A DNA stretch of 64,000 nt from Lutraria lutraria (Eukaryota > Mollusca > Bivalvia > Venerida > Mactridae). Both the position numbers and the translations under genes were made by a program. Shown one piece after another: positions 46,181-57,731 of the stretch. Under the pieces are notes generated by a model. The model ran no database searches and was not told the origin of the DNA. It saw only the letters and a list, made by a program, of their open reading frames with translations. The stretch's first letter is position 1. Each line of letters starts with the position of its first letter. The stretch covers positions 2,448,176-2,512,175 of the forward strand of contig OZ026833.1 of NCBI GenBank assembly GCA_964023205.1, written 5' to 3'.

Positions 46181-48237
46181 CATAAGGGAATTCCGTATGA
46201 TGTTGGCGCCATATTATTTTGCGTATTATGGAATACCTATAAAAAGTCAAATGTTTTATTATAAGGCAACAAATAAATTTTAACCCTTATTCAACATAAG
46301 TAAATTTTGCTGTTAATGAAAAACACATTCAGCAATTGTTCTTGCTGTGTCTATCAATTCGTTATTTTAGTAGCATTGTTCATAGTCTTTTGTTATTCCA
46401 GTTCTACAATGTTCAGTTTTGACATAATTATATCTTAATTGGATTTCTACCTTTAACTTTATTCTATTTTTATCCTTTATTGTCAATATATCACATCAAC
46501 GTATCTGACGAATGGTGTTTTGGGTGCCTTACAAAGACAATGTGTGCTATCAAAACGAAGGCCGATTTGCGGCCCTGAATGATTGATAAAGTATTGCCAT
46601 ACAATAGACTGTTCATTGATAACAAAAACTTTAGTAAACTATGACATCAGATTTTTATCATTTACAGTTCCATTTTTGAGCACTTAACGTAGACTGAATG
46701 TGGAGTACTTGGACAAGGCCGGGCACGGTGATAAGGGATCTAAAGGCATTGTTACGGACTATGCCTTATTGAGTAACAGAACAAGATTTAAAGTTTTCGA
46801 AAATCTATTTACAAAAAGATATCAAAAGAATTTAACATAATTATAAATAGATTACGTAATAATGAAAATAACGGGACTTTCAAACCAGCATATAAAAGAA
46901 AGAAAACAATTCAATTAATAACAATCAAATTATTAGAAATCACAGAAATATCCATGAATGTTCATCATATAATGTAAAGTTAATTTAAAACGCTTGTAGA
47001 TTAATCTATGTATTTAACACTGTTCTTGAATGATAAGGTTATTCTAGAAATATAACACTGTCCTGGTACTTGATACACTTCCAGAACTATATTCTGGAAA
47101 TAATTATGTCCAATATCAAAACTGGTCTTGATACAATATATCCATCGAACTTCTTAATGTTGATAGAAACTAATTTGTTGCGTAGATTAGGTACAACTTC
47201 TTATGGTGATCAATTATAACTTCGTATGCTCATAAATGACTTCTTATGTCGGTTAAAGAAAAAACCTCCCCTCTTGGGATCTACAATATTATACGGAACT
47301 TGTATAAACACTAAGCAACTTTAGATACCATGCATTAACATAATCTCACAAAAGCAATATTTAACAACAATGAATGACATTTAAAACTGTCTGAAAGTCC
47401 ATTAAAACAATAATAAATCATTACAAATATTATTCCTATTATGACTACTTAGTAGAATTATTTACTAGAATAATAATATACTTAATACAAAGAAAATTAT
47501 TAATTATTACCTTGAATCACTATTCAAAAATCCCCTTTAGTGTGGAATATCCAATATTTATGCTATGCACTTAATTATAGCAATACATGAAGATTTCAAT
47601 TCTTCAGATTAAATTATTTCATTAATTGAAAATTCTGTGGACAAACCACTTGAAAATTTGTATATAACTTTTATTTCTTTATAAAATTTTTAGATGTTGA
47701 TCGTCTGGCCAAAAACTTGCTCTGAGAACAATGGTCATTAATATTTGCTAAAATTCCCACATTTACTCCCAAGAAACGGCGAAATTGGAGCTTATCGGGG
47801 TTTAGGGGTTAAGAGTTGATAAATCAGAATGCCAGAACACCAACAGTATAGGATAGTGCAGAGAGCGAATGATAAATTGGTTATTAATTAACAACAGAAC
47901 TAGGCGAGTATTTATGAAGCTAAATATTTACAAGGGTTAAGGGATGGTAACAATATCACAGCATCAATTGTACCTGCCGGTACTACATTATTGACAACAT
48001 AGTCCATTGTCTAATTGTTTTGGGACAAAAGATAATTTGTCTGGAGTCTTTTGAGGAACTTATATGTATGAAATTGTATATTCAGAACCACATCCATGTC
48101 TAGTTCTACTATCTGATCAAACTAATACATACTCTTCAGGTTTAATGGTCACGACAGAATGTAAACTTTTGTAGATAAATATCTAACACGCCCTTGTTCT
48201 GTTCTACGGATTCCAGTCAATTTGAGATCAGTTCACT
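46181..48237. other. Intergenic, nothing recognised
   Basis: AT-rich sequence (very A/T dense from 46780 to 47700) with no supportable frame, RNA gene or repeat border, apart from one 'aacgtatctga' motif at 46497. Confidence 0.5.
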
Positions 48238-49210
48238 TAAGATGTTTAACATGTGTTTATTTCTTCCAAGACGTTTTCATTGTGTTCATTTATCAAGACA
48301 AACATGTGTGTTTGTTTATTTCTGTCCAGACACACACTGCAACCTCTCCAAAGCAACACTCTTTGGGAGAAAAAAATGCCGTTGGTGAGATGTCAAATTG
48401 ATAGTTAATTCGTACAGTGGAAGATATCATGCTGTTTTTAAATGGAGGTTGTTGCTAAAGAGGGGCCACTCTGGAGAGGTTGAACCGTACTTCTTTCTGT
48501 CTCTTAACCAATTTATAAATGTTTGTGTATTTTTTCCTGCTTGATTTGGCCTTTGTCGACCAAGCGAGTTGTTCTGTTATTGACATATAGTGTTAATGAT
48601 TTTATTATCCTTTTTCTCGGACAGGCGGTACTACTAGTATCTAGCATAGGTCCCTATTAATCTGTACTTCTTTCGCCCACAACAGCTTCTCTGGATCTTG
48701 TTCATTTCATTCTTATTGTCTTTATTGTCTATTTTATGATGTCTTTGATTATAATAAATAAAAAAATGAATTAATTTATATTTTTATTTGTTGTTTAAAT
48801 TTCACCTCTTGTCTTATCATACGTTTATGCTTTTTATTTACCCGAACATTGAAGGACCAACATCATCATACGTAGCTATATATCTGTAATGTCTTTAGGC
48901 CAATTGACGGAGGTTCATTAATTATCTAGCAGCATTTAAGTAATAGTTTATTCCTTACCTGTTGTTTAACGGCCCATTCGACAGCTGTGGTCATTTCAGA
49001 GATGACCCAGAGAGGGGAGAGAATATACAAGTGCGGAATATTGGAATGTGGTGTCCAGATTCTAACCCAGGAGCTTTTGATTGGAAGTACAGCATGTTAC
49101 CACTAGACCAATCCTAAATATAATAGACAGAAAAAGGAATAGTAAACATCATTCTATACGTTTGCCACTGACTTTATTGCTATATTATACATACTTGCTT
49201 GTATCATAAA

Positions 49211-50400
49211 TCAAAGTACTGAAAATACTGTCGGACTTGATTTTTACCATACGAGACAAGAGAGAAATGTGTACCCACATCGTTCGAGCCCATACAAATA
49301 TTTTAACATTTAAAATTACGGACCGATTTTTCATTCATATTGTAATGCAGGTCATATGCATATAGGTAAATGACATAAGCTAGGGCTTTACTATAGTCCC
49401 TTTGCTAAAATTTTAAAATGAAAAAAGCCTGATATTGGAAAGTTTAATGATTAGCACTTTCATTGAGGGCAATTTAATTGCATTAAAAACTCTTTATTGA
49501 ACAAAACTAGTAAACAACACTTCAGTAACAGTAAATACAAATATTGATTCTTCTGGTTTTAACACAACAGAACATCGTCGCATTGAACACATTCAGGGTC
49601 ACTCAAATCAAAAAGGTCCTGACACAGTAGAGTAAGACCTATATGACCTATATTTAACCCGATGTTGCATGAAATTCAGACGTGATTATGTAATTCTAAA
49701 TAATCTGGCGTAAAAGGAACTCTTAAACAATAAATTTTAAAAGCACGTATCCAGTAATTTACGTTCGTATTTAGCGACTCAAATTATTATTCTTAAGCCG
49801 CAGTTTTAACATTCGACCTTCGATAAATCAAACTCCCCACATCGGTTACGCTTTGCTACTAGCCACTGCGGGGAGTGAGTCGATAAATTGCGATTCCGTC
49901 ATCAAAATAACACTAGTTGGTGTGAATATCACGGAATACGATTAAATGAGAATTCGCTTTATAATATTAAGAAATGTTAGAAAGGCACAAAACACACACA
50001 TCGATGGTAGATTGTTGCAAATGCATGAATACGTCCGTGGAGATTTTTCTGAACTATCGAACGAAAACCGAAAGTAGAACTACTTTTACGGCAAGATATT
50101 TTATTGGATAGTGAATACGCGGTTTTAATTCTACGCATTTGAAAATCTCATGTATCAACCGACAAGCACTCATTTAGATACATGACTCTTTCCATGTAGT
50201 TACAATAGAATGATTTGAAATGTATTTAGATCTGACACACTTAATTGGGGAAAGATTCCAGATACTTCTATATAAACATACCATTTAGTTGCGTACTATT
50301 TCCTTTGTGTGGCATTCTTTTAACCAAGCTGTTATGGAGTCCAGCGACAAATACAAGTCAACGATTACAAAGGACTTGATTTTGATAAAAATCAAGTCCA
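49211..50400 (+). mobile_element. Hairpin-ended non-autonomous transposon, copy 1 (Helentron-like)
   Basis: Starts tcaaagtactgaaaatactg and ends in a 28-nt hairpin (ggacttgatttt - gata - aaaatcaagtcc, 50372-50399). The hairpin arm is also found as a subterminal inverted repeat near the 5' end (ggacttgattttt, 49233-49245). A subterminal 5' repeat matching a 3'-terminal hairpin, with no target duplication, is the layout described for Helentron/Helitron2 non-autonomous elements. The empty site is preserved at about 38372-38382 in the duplicate segment. No coding. Confidence 0.7.
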
Positions 50401-50569
50401 AAAATGACTACACTAGTTGAACATTTATTCCTACGTTCATTCATATACCTTATATGGATGCATACATTTAATTACAAGATTTTATCTTTTCATGAGGCGT
50501 TGGGAGATCTAATCAAACGGTTTAGCTAATTCACGTACAATGAAAGATGAACATGCAAGGTTTTAATGT

Positions 50570-50842
50570 TCATTCAAAACAGGAAGGAATATTACAATAT
50601 TCCCATCTCTCGTTCCTGTCTGTTGTATAGCACCAAAGTTTACCATCATTAGCGGGATCACGACAGTAATTTCTTGCAGCACTGACTGACTGGTCTGGGA
50701 AAAGGCGATCATGTTTATAAGTATGGATGTGAGGGTAATGACTGTCCCACCTTTGACAGTTGTAGCCACTCTCTGTATAGCTCCTTTTCCCCCATGTAAA
50801 AATGATGGGAAGACCAGTAGCAATCGTTACGATACAATTTAT
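50570..50842 (-). pseudogene. Coiled-coil/kringle protein, copy 2, exon 2 (frameshifted kringle)
   Basis: Acceptor cttcttgcag. In the phase set by exon 1 it starts D-KLYRNDCYW, carrying kringle Cys 1. An extra G in a run of five (near 50790-50794) then shifts the frame before Cys 2. The rest, SGYNCQRW, NYCRDP, LWCYT, CNIPSC and FE-stop (TGA at 50570-50572), is intact in the other frame. 273 nt, so not in phase over its length. All six cysteine codons survive, which points to a very recent break or a base-call error. AATAAA on this strand at 50424-50429. Confidence 0.82.
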
Positions 50843-51658
50843 CTGCAAGAAGAACACAAAAACAGTTGGTCTAAAACATAATGATACTAAATACAACTTT
50901 AAACAAAGTGTTAGCTGCATGGGACAACAAACACTCCGATATGTGCCACATAATTAGAACACCATAACGGTAGGTTAAAACATGAAGTTACTAAATACAA
51001 CTCTAAACAAAATGTTTACTGCATGGGACAACAAACACTCAGAAATGTGCTATTTAACACATGTAAACAATTTATTGAAATACATATTTACAAGGTATTC
51101 CTTGTGTTTTATGTTATCCTTGTGAAGAATAATTATACATCAATGTATTATGTACGAGCCATACGTCGAACAAGAACAACTATAACAAAACGTTATAGTT
51201 AGACGAATTACAAGAAGCATTGGTTTTAGTTTTTTGTATGAAGTTGCTTTTTTCATAAAGAATATTGACCGTCTACTTTATTCATTCCTCCATTATGGAG
51301 AGTATAACATATTTACAAGTTACAGATAATACACATATTTTGACAATCATGAGTATATGACAAATGAATACATTCGTGTATATACAAATGTAGTTCATAT
51401 GTACATTATTATCATGCCACGTTAACATCATACTACGAGGCCTACTTTACTTACTTGCGTTGCAGACGAACAGATTCAGTCAAACATGACAGGTAACGCG
51501 ACGAATAGCCAGTCCAATGATTGACCAATCAAAAATGACCGAAATCACCATTAGCCAATCAAATGGCCAGGATTAGCCAAACTAGTAATAGACACTACAG
51601 TAAGTACTTGCAAACAGCTATTATAAACAAATACTCGTGTATATCAAAATCTACTTAC
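50843..51658 (-). other. Intron of kringle copy 2
   Basis: 816 bp, GT-AG, phase 1. Contains the dispersed repeat at 51400-51640 and a short internal duplication ('actgcatgggacaacaaacac' type text at about 50915 and 51018). Confidence 0.65.
51400..51640 (-). repeat. Dispersed repeat inside kringle copy 2 intron
   Basis: Inverted relative of 10158-10530. The paralogous introns of copies 1 and 3 lack it. Confidence 0.6.
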
Positions 51659-52024
51659 CCAATGATGGCTCTGCTTTAGATGAAAGTTGTTGTAACTTTT
51701 TACTCGTATCATCTATGCGAGATTGTTGTATTGTCACTTTGCGGTTCAGATCACGTAGAGATCCATCTGTTGACTGTAATTGTTTTTCCATGTCTTCATT
51801 TATCTCTTTCGTGTCAGTTAGGTAATGATGATTTTGTGAAGCGTAATTTTCCAAATTAATCAGCAGTTTTTCAAATCCCTGCATTTTACTCTCAACTTGA
51901 GACAGGTTTATTCTTAATTCATCCTCAGTTGACAATTTACAATGTTCTCCATTGATTCGCAAGGGAGACTTGATCACCAATATCATACAAAAATAATCCA
52001 GTATTTTAAAGATAAGTTTTCCAT
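51659..52024 (-). pseudogene. Coiled-coil/kringle protein, copy 2, exon 1 (frameshifted signal peptide)
   Basis: Paralogue of 39214-39496. The ATG at 52024 gives MENLSLKYWIIF, then one A-T pair is missing from a homopolymer (five A on + where copy 1 has six, near 51989-51994) and the frame stops. The downstream frame from MILVIKSPLRINGEHC is open and keeps the coiled coil, but leaves only a short weak signal peptide. Compared with copy 1 it has an extra segment of about 28 residues in the coil (QLQSTDGSLRDLNRKVTIQQ and so on). Donor g|gtaagtag at 51659/51658, phase 1 as in the other copies. Either a recent pseudogene or a homopolymer error in the assembly. Confidence 0.8.
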
Positions 52025-52257
52025 TGCTACTAAATTACAAATTTAAGCGCTTGAAGCTTTAGATACACCAATGTCAAAGTACAGCTCTTAGATCAAAATA
52101 GCATTAAGGAAAGTTTGTTCTTAATTCGTCTTATGTCAGTGCTCTGACTGATGTCCCGGTCACTGTGCAGATTACACAAGTGGTAATGGCTCGAATTAGG
52201 CTTTGTAATAAATGGGGTCAAGATAAATGCTCATTATCTCATTGATCTCGGAATGAA

Positions 52258-53435
52258 TCAAAGTACTGAAAGTACTGTCGGACTTGATTTTTACCATACG
52301 AGACAAAAGAGAGAAATGTGTACCCACATCGTTCGAGCCCATACAAATATTTTAACATTTAAAATTACGGACCTTTTTTTCATTCATATTGTAATGCAGG
52401 TCATATGCATAAAGGTAAATGACATAAGCAAGGGCTTTACTATAGTCCCTTTGCTAAAATTTTAAAATGAAAAAAGCCTGATATTGGAAAGTTTAATGAT
52501 TAGCACATTAATTGAGGACAATTTAATTGCATTAAAAACTCTGTATTGTACAAAACTAGTAAACAACACTTCAGTAACAGTAAATACAAACATTGATTCT
52601 TCTGGTTTTAACACAACAGAACATCGACGCATTGAACACATTCAGGGTCACTCAAATCAAAAAGGCCCTGACACAGTAGAGTAAGACCTATATGACCTAT
52701 AGTTAACCCGATGTTGCATGAAATTCAGACGTGATTATGTAATTCTAAATAATCTAGCGTAAAAGGAACTCTTATACAGTAAATTTTAAAAGCACGTATA
52801 TCCAGTAATTTACGTGCGTATTTAGCGACTCGAATTATTATTCTTAAGCCGCAGTTTTAACATTCGACCTTCTTTAAATCAAACTCCCCATATCGGTTAC
52901 GCTTTGCTACTAGCCACTGCGGGGAGTGAGTCTATAAATAGCGATTCCGTCATCAAAATAACGCTAGTTGGTGTGAATATCACGGAATACGATTAAATGA
53001 TAAAGAAATGTTAGAAAGTCACAAAACACACACATCGATGGTAGATTGTTGCAAATGCATGAATACGTCCGTGGAGATTTTTCTGAACAATCGAACGAAA
53101 ACCGAAAGTAGAACTACTTTTACGGCAAGATATTTTATTGGACAGTGAATACGCGGTTTTAATTCTACGCATTTGAAAATCTCATGTATCTACCGACAAG
53201 CACTTATTTAGATACATGACTCTTTCCATGTAGTTACAATAGAATGATTTGAAAAGTATTTAGATCTGACACACTTAATTGGGGAAGGATTCCAGATACT
53301 TCTATATAAACATACCATTTAGTTGCGTACTATTTCCTTTATGTGGCATTCTTTTAACCAAGCTGTTATGGAGTCCAGCGACAAATATAAGTCAACGATT
53401 ACAAAGGACTTGGATTTTGATAAAAATCAAGTCCA
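52258..53435 (+). mobile_element. Hairpin-ended non-autonomous transposon, copy 2 (Helentron-like)
   Basis: Collinear and highly similar to 49211-50400 from tcaaagtactgaaag to the 3' hairpin (ending aaaaatcaagtcca), with one small internal deletion near 53000. Its empty site is visible in copy A at about 39738 (ggaattagaa joined to acaattatta). Both copies have the same orientation and flank kringle copy 2 as direct repeats. Confidence 0.7.
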
Positions 53436-53736
53436 ACAATTAATAGTTTTGGTTTCAAGATGAATAAGTTTTTCTATTACATCTACTTCATTTATGGCAA
53501 ACAATTATGTGTGAATGACATGATACGTTCTTTGTTTGTTCCCATTTATACACTGAAGAACTATATTTCAATGAGAAACTTTTTTTATAAGATTGAATGA
53601 ATATTTGATGAGCAATTTGTTACCGATGCCCTTTTGTTTCTTGATCTATCACATGTATATCAACCAGCAGTGTTTTAGTACCTAAACATCCACGTGTTTA
53701 CAGTCAGTTTTCGGTGTCACCATGACAACCATCTTT

Positions 53737-54522
53737 TAGCTCACCTGAGCGCGTAGTGCTCGGACAGATATTAGTGTCAATCAATGTCCTATGTCCGTCG
53801 AGCAGTGTCCACAATTTGGGTTGTTAACACTCTAGAGGTCAGAGTTTTGATTAGATCTTCATCAAACTTTTTCAGAATGTTCTTCTCAACGAGTTCTTGG
53901 AACTCGAACATTGGTAATGTAGGGTAAAAAATAGGTCATCAGGTCAAATCCCATGAAAACTTGGTTAACACTCCAGAGGTCCCATATTTATCGAATCTTA
54001 ATTTAACCTTGTCGAAATGTCTGTCTTAATGATATATTGAACTCTAGAGCTCCCAGTTTTGATGGGATCTTCACAAACCTCGTCAGAATGTTTGCCATAA
54101 TGATATATTGAACGAGGTCGAACATGGGTCATATAAGGTTTACAGTTAGGTCTCCAGGTCAACTCCCTTGAAAACCTAATTAACACTCAAGAAGCAACAG
54201 TTTTGATATTCATCAAATCTTGTCAAAATACTTGTCCCATTGATATCTTGGACCAGTTCGAACATTGGTCATCTAGGGTCCAAATATAGGTCACCGGGTT
54301 AAATCCCAGGAAAACCGTGTTAACACTGTAGAGTGAAGAGGTCACATTTTTATTTGATCTTCATCAAACCGTGTCAGAATGTTTGTCTTAATGATAACTT
54401 GGACATAAAATGGGTCATCTTGGATAAAAATTAGGTCACCAGGTCAAATTCTAGGAAAACCTTTGCTAGGCTCTAACATAGTAACTCAGGCGTGCGAGTA
54501 AAGGGCAACACTGACTCTCTTG
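53737..54522 (+). repeat. 'agctcacctga' dispersed repeat
   Basis: Opens ttttagctcacctgagcgcg and ends tgactctcttgtttat. Internal units of about 160-170 bp repeat 'ttaacactc.agagg', 'gatcttcatcaaac' and 'aggtcaaatcccatgaaaac'. Confidence 0.6.
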
Positions 54523-54915
54523 TTTATATTTCAAAAGAAGATAAAAGTAAATAATGTTTTGTGACATAGTGTCTGACATTTAATTTGTATATGGTTTAAA
54601 TATAATTATATGCATGTAAATGTAATATATGTACAAAAGCAACACACTTCAGGAGAAGCAAAATTGTGTTGTTGAGACTTGAGAGGTTGTTGTTGTTAAA
54701 TCGTGCAATGGGAAAACATGATTTTTTGAAGTGATGTTGTTGCTCAAGAGAGGACCGTTCTGGAGAGGTTGTACTGTTAGCGAATGGTTGAATAGTGAAT
54801 AGTATAATAATATAATAATAATTGTGTACGAGAAGGGCCTCATTTGTTTTCTTCTGAGAAGTACTGACTATGACAGCAGTAATGAGAAACCCGTTTATAA
54901 TTACACAATGTACGT

Positions 54916-55246
54916 TCAGGCGCGTAGCTAGCCCTCCATGGATGTGGATTCAGGATTAAGCTAGGGGGGTCCTGGGGCATGCTCCCCCGAAAAATTTTGA
55001 AAGTAATGGTGCAATCTGGTGCATTCTAGGCGATTTCAGGGCCGAAAATCCTGCGTAAATTCCGGCACCGATTTCTTAATATTATATTAGAATATGGACA
55101 AATAGAATACAAAACATTAAGGCGTCAAGGGTTTATACATTAATGAAGTAGATTTTTGTGATTTTAAAAAATTCCTGATTATTTTTTTTTGTCAGAATCA
55201 TGTGGATTCAGCCACGTACTCGCGTATAGGCAGCTACGCGCCTGAG
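54916..55246. mobile_element. MITE with 'caggcgcgtagct' TIRs
   Basis: Left end caggcgcgtagctagccctc, right end ggcagctacgcgcctg; the outer 13 bases are perfectly inverted. About 330 bp, contains 'gcatgctcccccgaaaaatt'. No clear target duplication. Confidence 0.65.
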
Positions 55247-55249
55247 TCG

Positions 55250-57468
55250 TTCTTCTTGTTTAGACGAACTAATTGATAATTTAGTTAAAATCTCATAAGC
55301 AGTATTAATTAAGTGGCTTGTGATTACAGCTCTTGATATTTCTTACTTGGGTTAAAAACGAATGAAGGGCCATATCCTGGAAGTCAGCTAACCTTATAAT
55401 AATATTTATAAATACATAATGATTTCTTTTCATAGTCGTGTCCGGGAAATGAACGAGGTCAAGTACTTAATTCTACGAAAATATAAAGAAACCGGGTTTT
55501 ATTCGAACTGGAGCACAGCCTTGAAGACAAAATCTGATGATATTGTACTACATGTATTTACAACATGGTGTACACCCAATAGCTTGCTTAGGGTTTAATT
55601 GAAGTTCAAGTGGTTTGTTCCACGAAAAAGTTTACTTGATATTTGACCTTCAGCAGCCCCTGATACGTTAGATCAGATGATAGCACTGTTGGCGTTTGTT
55701 TCTATAAACCACTTTTAAAAAGTTCACTCATGTCTTCGATCCGTTACAACAGATTACTTATATATACATGTCTATCAAGTAAAGTTGATGAAATTATTCT
55801 GTTGTGACCACAAAGTTTCACGTTTCGAGCTTCATTCTTACCGAGCTCCTAAAGTAAGGAAAGATAATTCAGGGTTTGAAACTAGTTGGTATCTAGTGTC
55901 CATGCTACATGTTTAGACTAAAGGAGCAATAAGACTAACATTTTACATTTTCTATCGGGAAAGGTTCGTCTTTCTCCATCTATAAGGAGAAACTCGATGT
56001 ACCGCCTGGTTCATTTATATTATATCCATGCAGCAAAGCTGTAAAATATCAATTGCATTTCATAAATATCACATTGCCGAATCAAGGCATTCTGATTAGT
56101 GAATGTTCTAACAATATATGTGTAGTCTGTAATTGTTTAATTTATGCTTCTTGTGGTTGTAAAGTGTGTAAAGTAAAAACGTACGAAAATGTATTCTTAT
56201 GCGGTCGAAATAAAGTTATAAACCGTTCTTTACAAACATTTTACATAAATTTATTTGAATTAATATACAGTAGATATGACTAAATGCGTAATTTATTTAG
56301 CTGACCTAATATCAACATTTAATGCTTGACCTAATTAATTGTACTGCTAGCTCTACATCATTGGATAAGTGGTGTTCACACGGTACTATTACACGGCAAT
56401 TTAGGAATTAAATAAAAATCGTACTTTTGGTTTCAACAGTGTTAATAACATCAACGAAACTTTGCGACTGTCTTTTTTAAAAGACATTCCTTGTTTGTTC
56501 TATTGTTGATCGGTGTGCACGTAATAAAAAAATGTTTCTTTCATATTTTTTTCTGCTGATTGGCACGATTGTTTATCCACAGGTCGCACGTTAGATACCC
56601 GGTATGGCACGTGTATCAAGTCATTTATCAGGTCATATGTCTCCACGTCCTAACCCTCGAAACATTTGAAAATATATAGTACGTGCTGTATTGCTTATAT
56701 GAAGAAGGGAGTTTGTTAGCTATGAACATTACGCCACCCATAGGCATAGATTAAGTCAACTTTGCGTTAGACATAAATGAAAAAGGAAAACATACAAAAT
56801 GTATATACATGTACTGCAACTAAATACTGCTTTTGTGAGCAAAACACGTCTTTACGATCTATATAATAATTAAATAGTGGACGTTGTATTGAGAAGAACA
56901 AACACACAACTTATAAATGAATATTTAATCGTTGAATAGTGCATATAGTATTGAGGGAACAAACCACAATTTTCAAATCTATAATGTTTGAGTAGTGGAC
57001 ACAATATAGAGAAACAAAACACAACATATAGTTCTATAACTTCAGCGCTCTGATGTTTCATTCGAGTTCATTTGGCACGCCTCGACTTACTAAGTTAGGA
57101 ACTACTTGAAGTTTCCCGGATGTAAAAATGATTAATATGCCGGCCTTGTAAGAATATCCTGTCATGTTTCTATGTACATTTGTATATACAGTTGAAAGCA
57201 GAAGATTACGCTGACTTCTCTGCAATGAAAACTACAGACAGTCTTGGACAGTTGTCATTTGAAGAACACAAACAGCTGTTTAGTAGTAACATTTCCCTAA
57301 TTGTAAATTTGAAAGTCAAATCACAGAAATAAGACTTATATAACTCGCATACGAAGTTAACACGAACAGCCGTGGTTAGAGTATCGACCAAGGCGTACAT
57401 AAATGGACACAATTTAAAACCAGAGCGTTCAATTGAACTTGGGCAAAATATCACCTTATTGCACCAAG
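55250..57468. other. Intergenic, nothing recognised
   Basis: AT-rich. Small frames (for example near 56053 and 56870) have no protein-like signature, and no splice-consistent exon was found. Confidence 0.45.
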
Positions 57469-57731
57469 TTATTTACATTTAGGAATATTGCAGTTTTCCC
57501 ATCTTTTAGATGGGTCAGTAGTATAGCACCATAGCCTATCACCACCTTTAGGAGCACGACAGTAATTTGATGCGGAATACACAGATGAGTCCGGGAATTG
57601 GCTAGAAAGTGTATCATGGTGTTTGTGTGGATGCTGGACACTCCATCTCTGACATGTTCTTCCGCTCTCTGTAAAAGTCCTTTTTCCTTGATATTGACTT
57701 GGTACAGTCTCGTAGCAGTCACCAAAGTATC
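57469..57731 (-). CDS. Secreted coiled-coil/kringle protein, copy 3, exon 2 (kringle)
   Basis: Acceptor tcacttcag. The join gives R then YFGDCYETVP. A complete kringle with Cys at 93, 114, 145, 156, 168 and 173, the same 21-31-11-12-5 spacing as copy 1. Signatures: SGRTCQRW, QHPHKHH, NYCRAP, LWCYT and NCNIPKC, then K and TAA at 57469-57471. It retains the PH.H element of classical kringles better than copy 1 (HPNKH). A longer open frame over the same bases is a shadow in another frame. Confidence 0.9.

Larger units (their letters stand above)
40318..46510. repeat. Dispersed 'ttaacgtatctga' motif cluster
   Basis: The motif or its complement occurs at 40326-40339, 40361-40372, 43371-43382, 43391-43404, 43561-43573, 44111-44125 and 46497-46508, all outside the two nested TIR elements. 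This may be the subterminal repeat of an older outer element into which both inserted. Confidence 0.45.
48238..53459. repeat. Segmental duplication, copy B (contains kringle copy 2)
   Basis: Counterpart of 37317-39758, lengthened by insertions at 49211-50400 and 52258-53435 and by a different repeat in the gene's intron. The offset between copies is about 11 kb and the orientation is the same. Confidence 0.8.
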
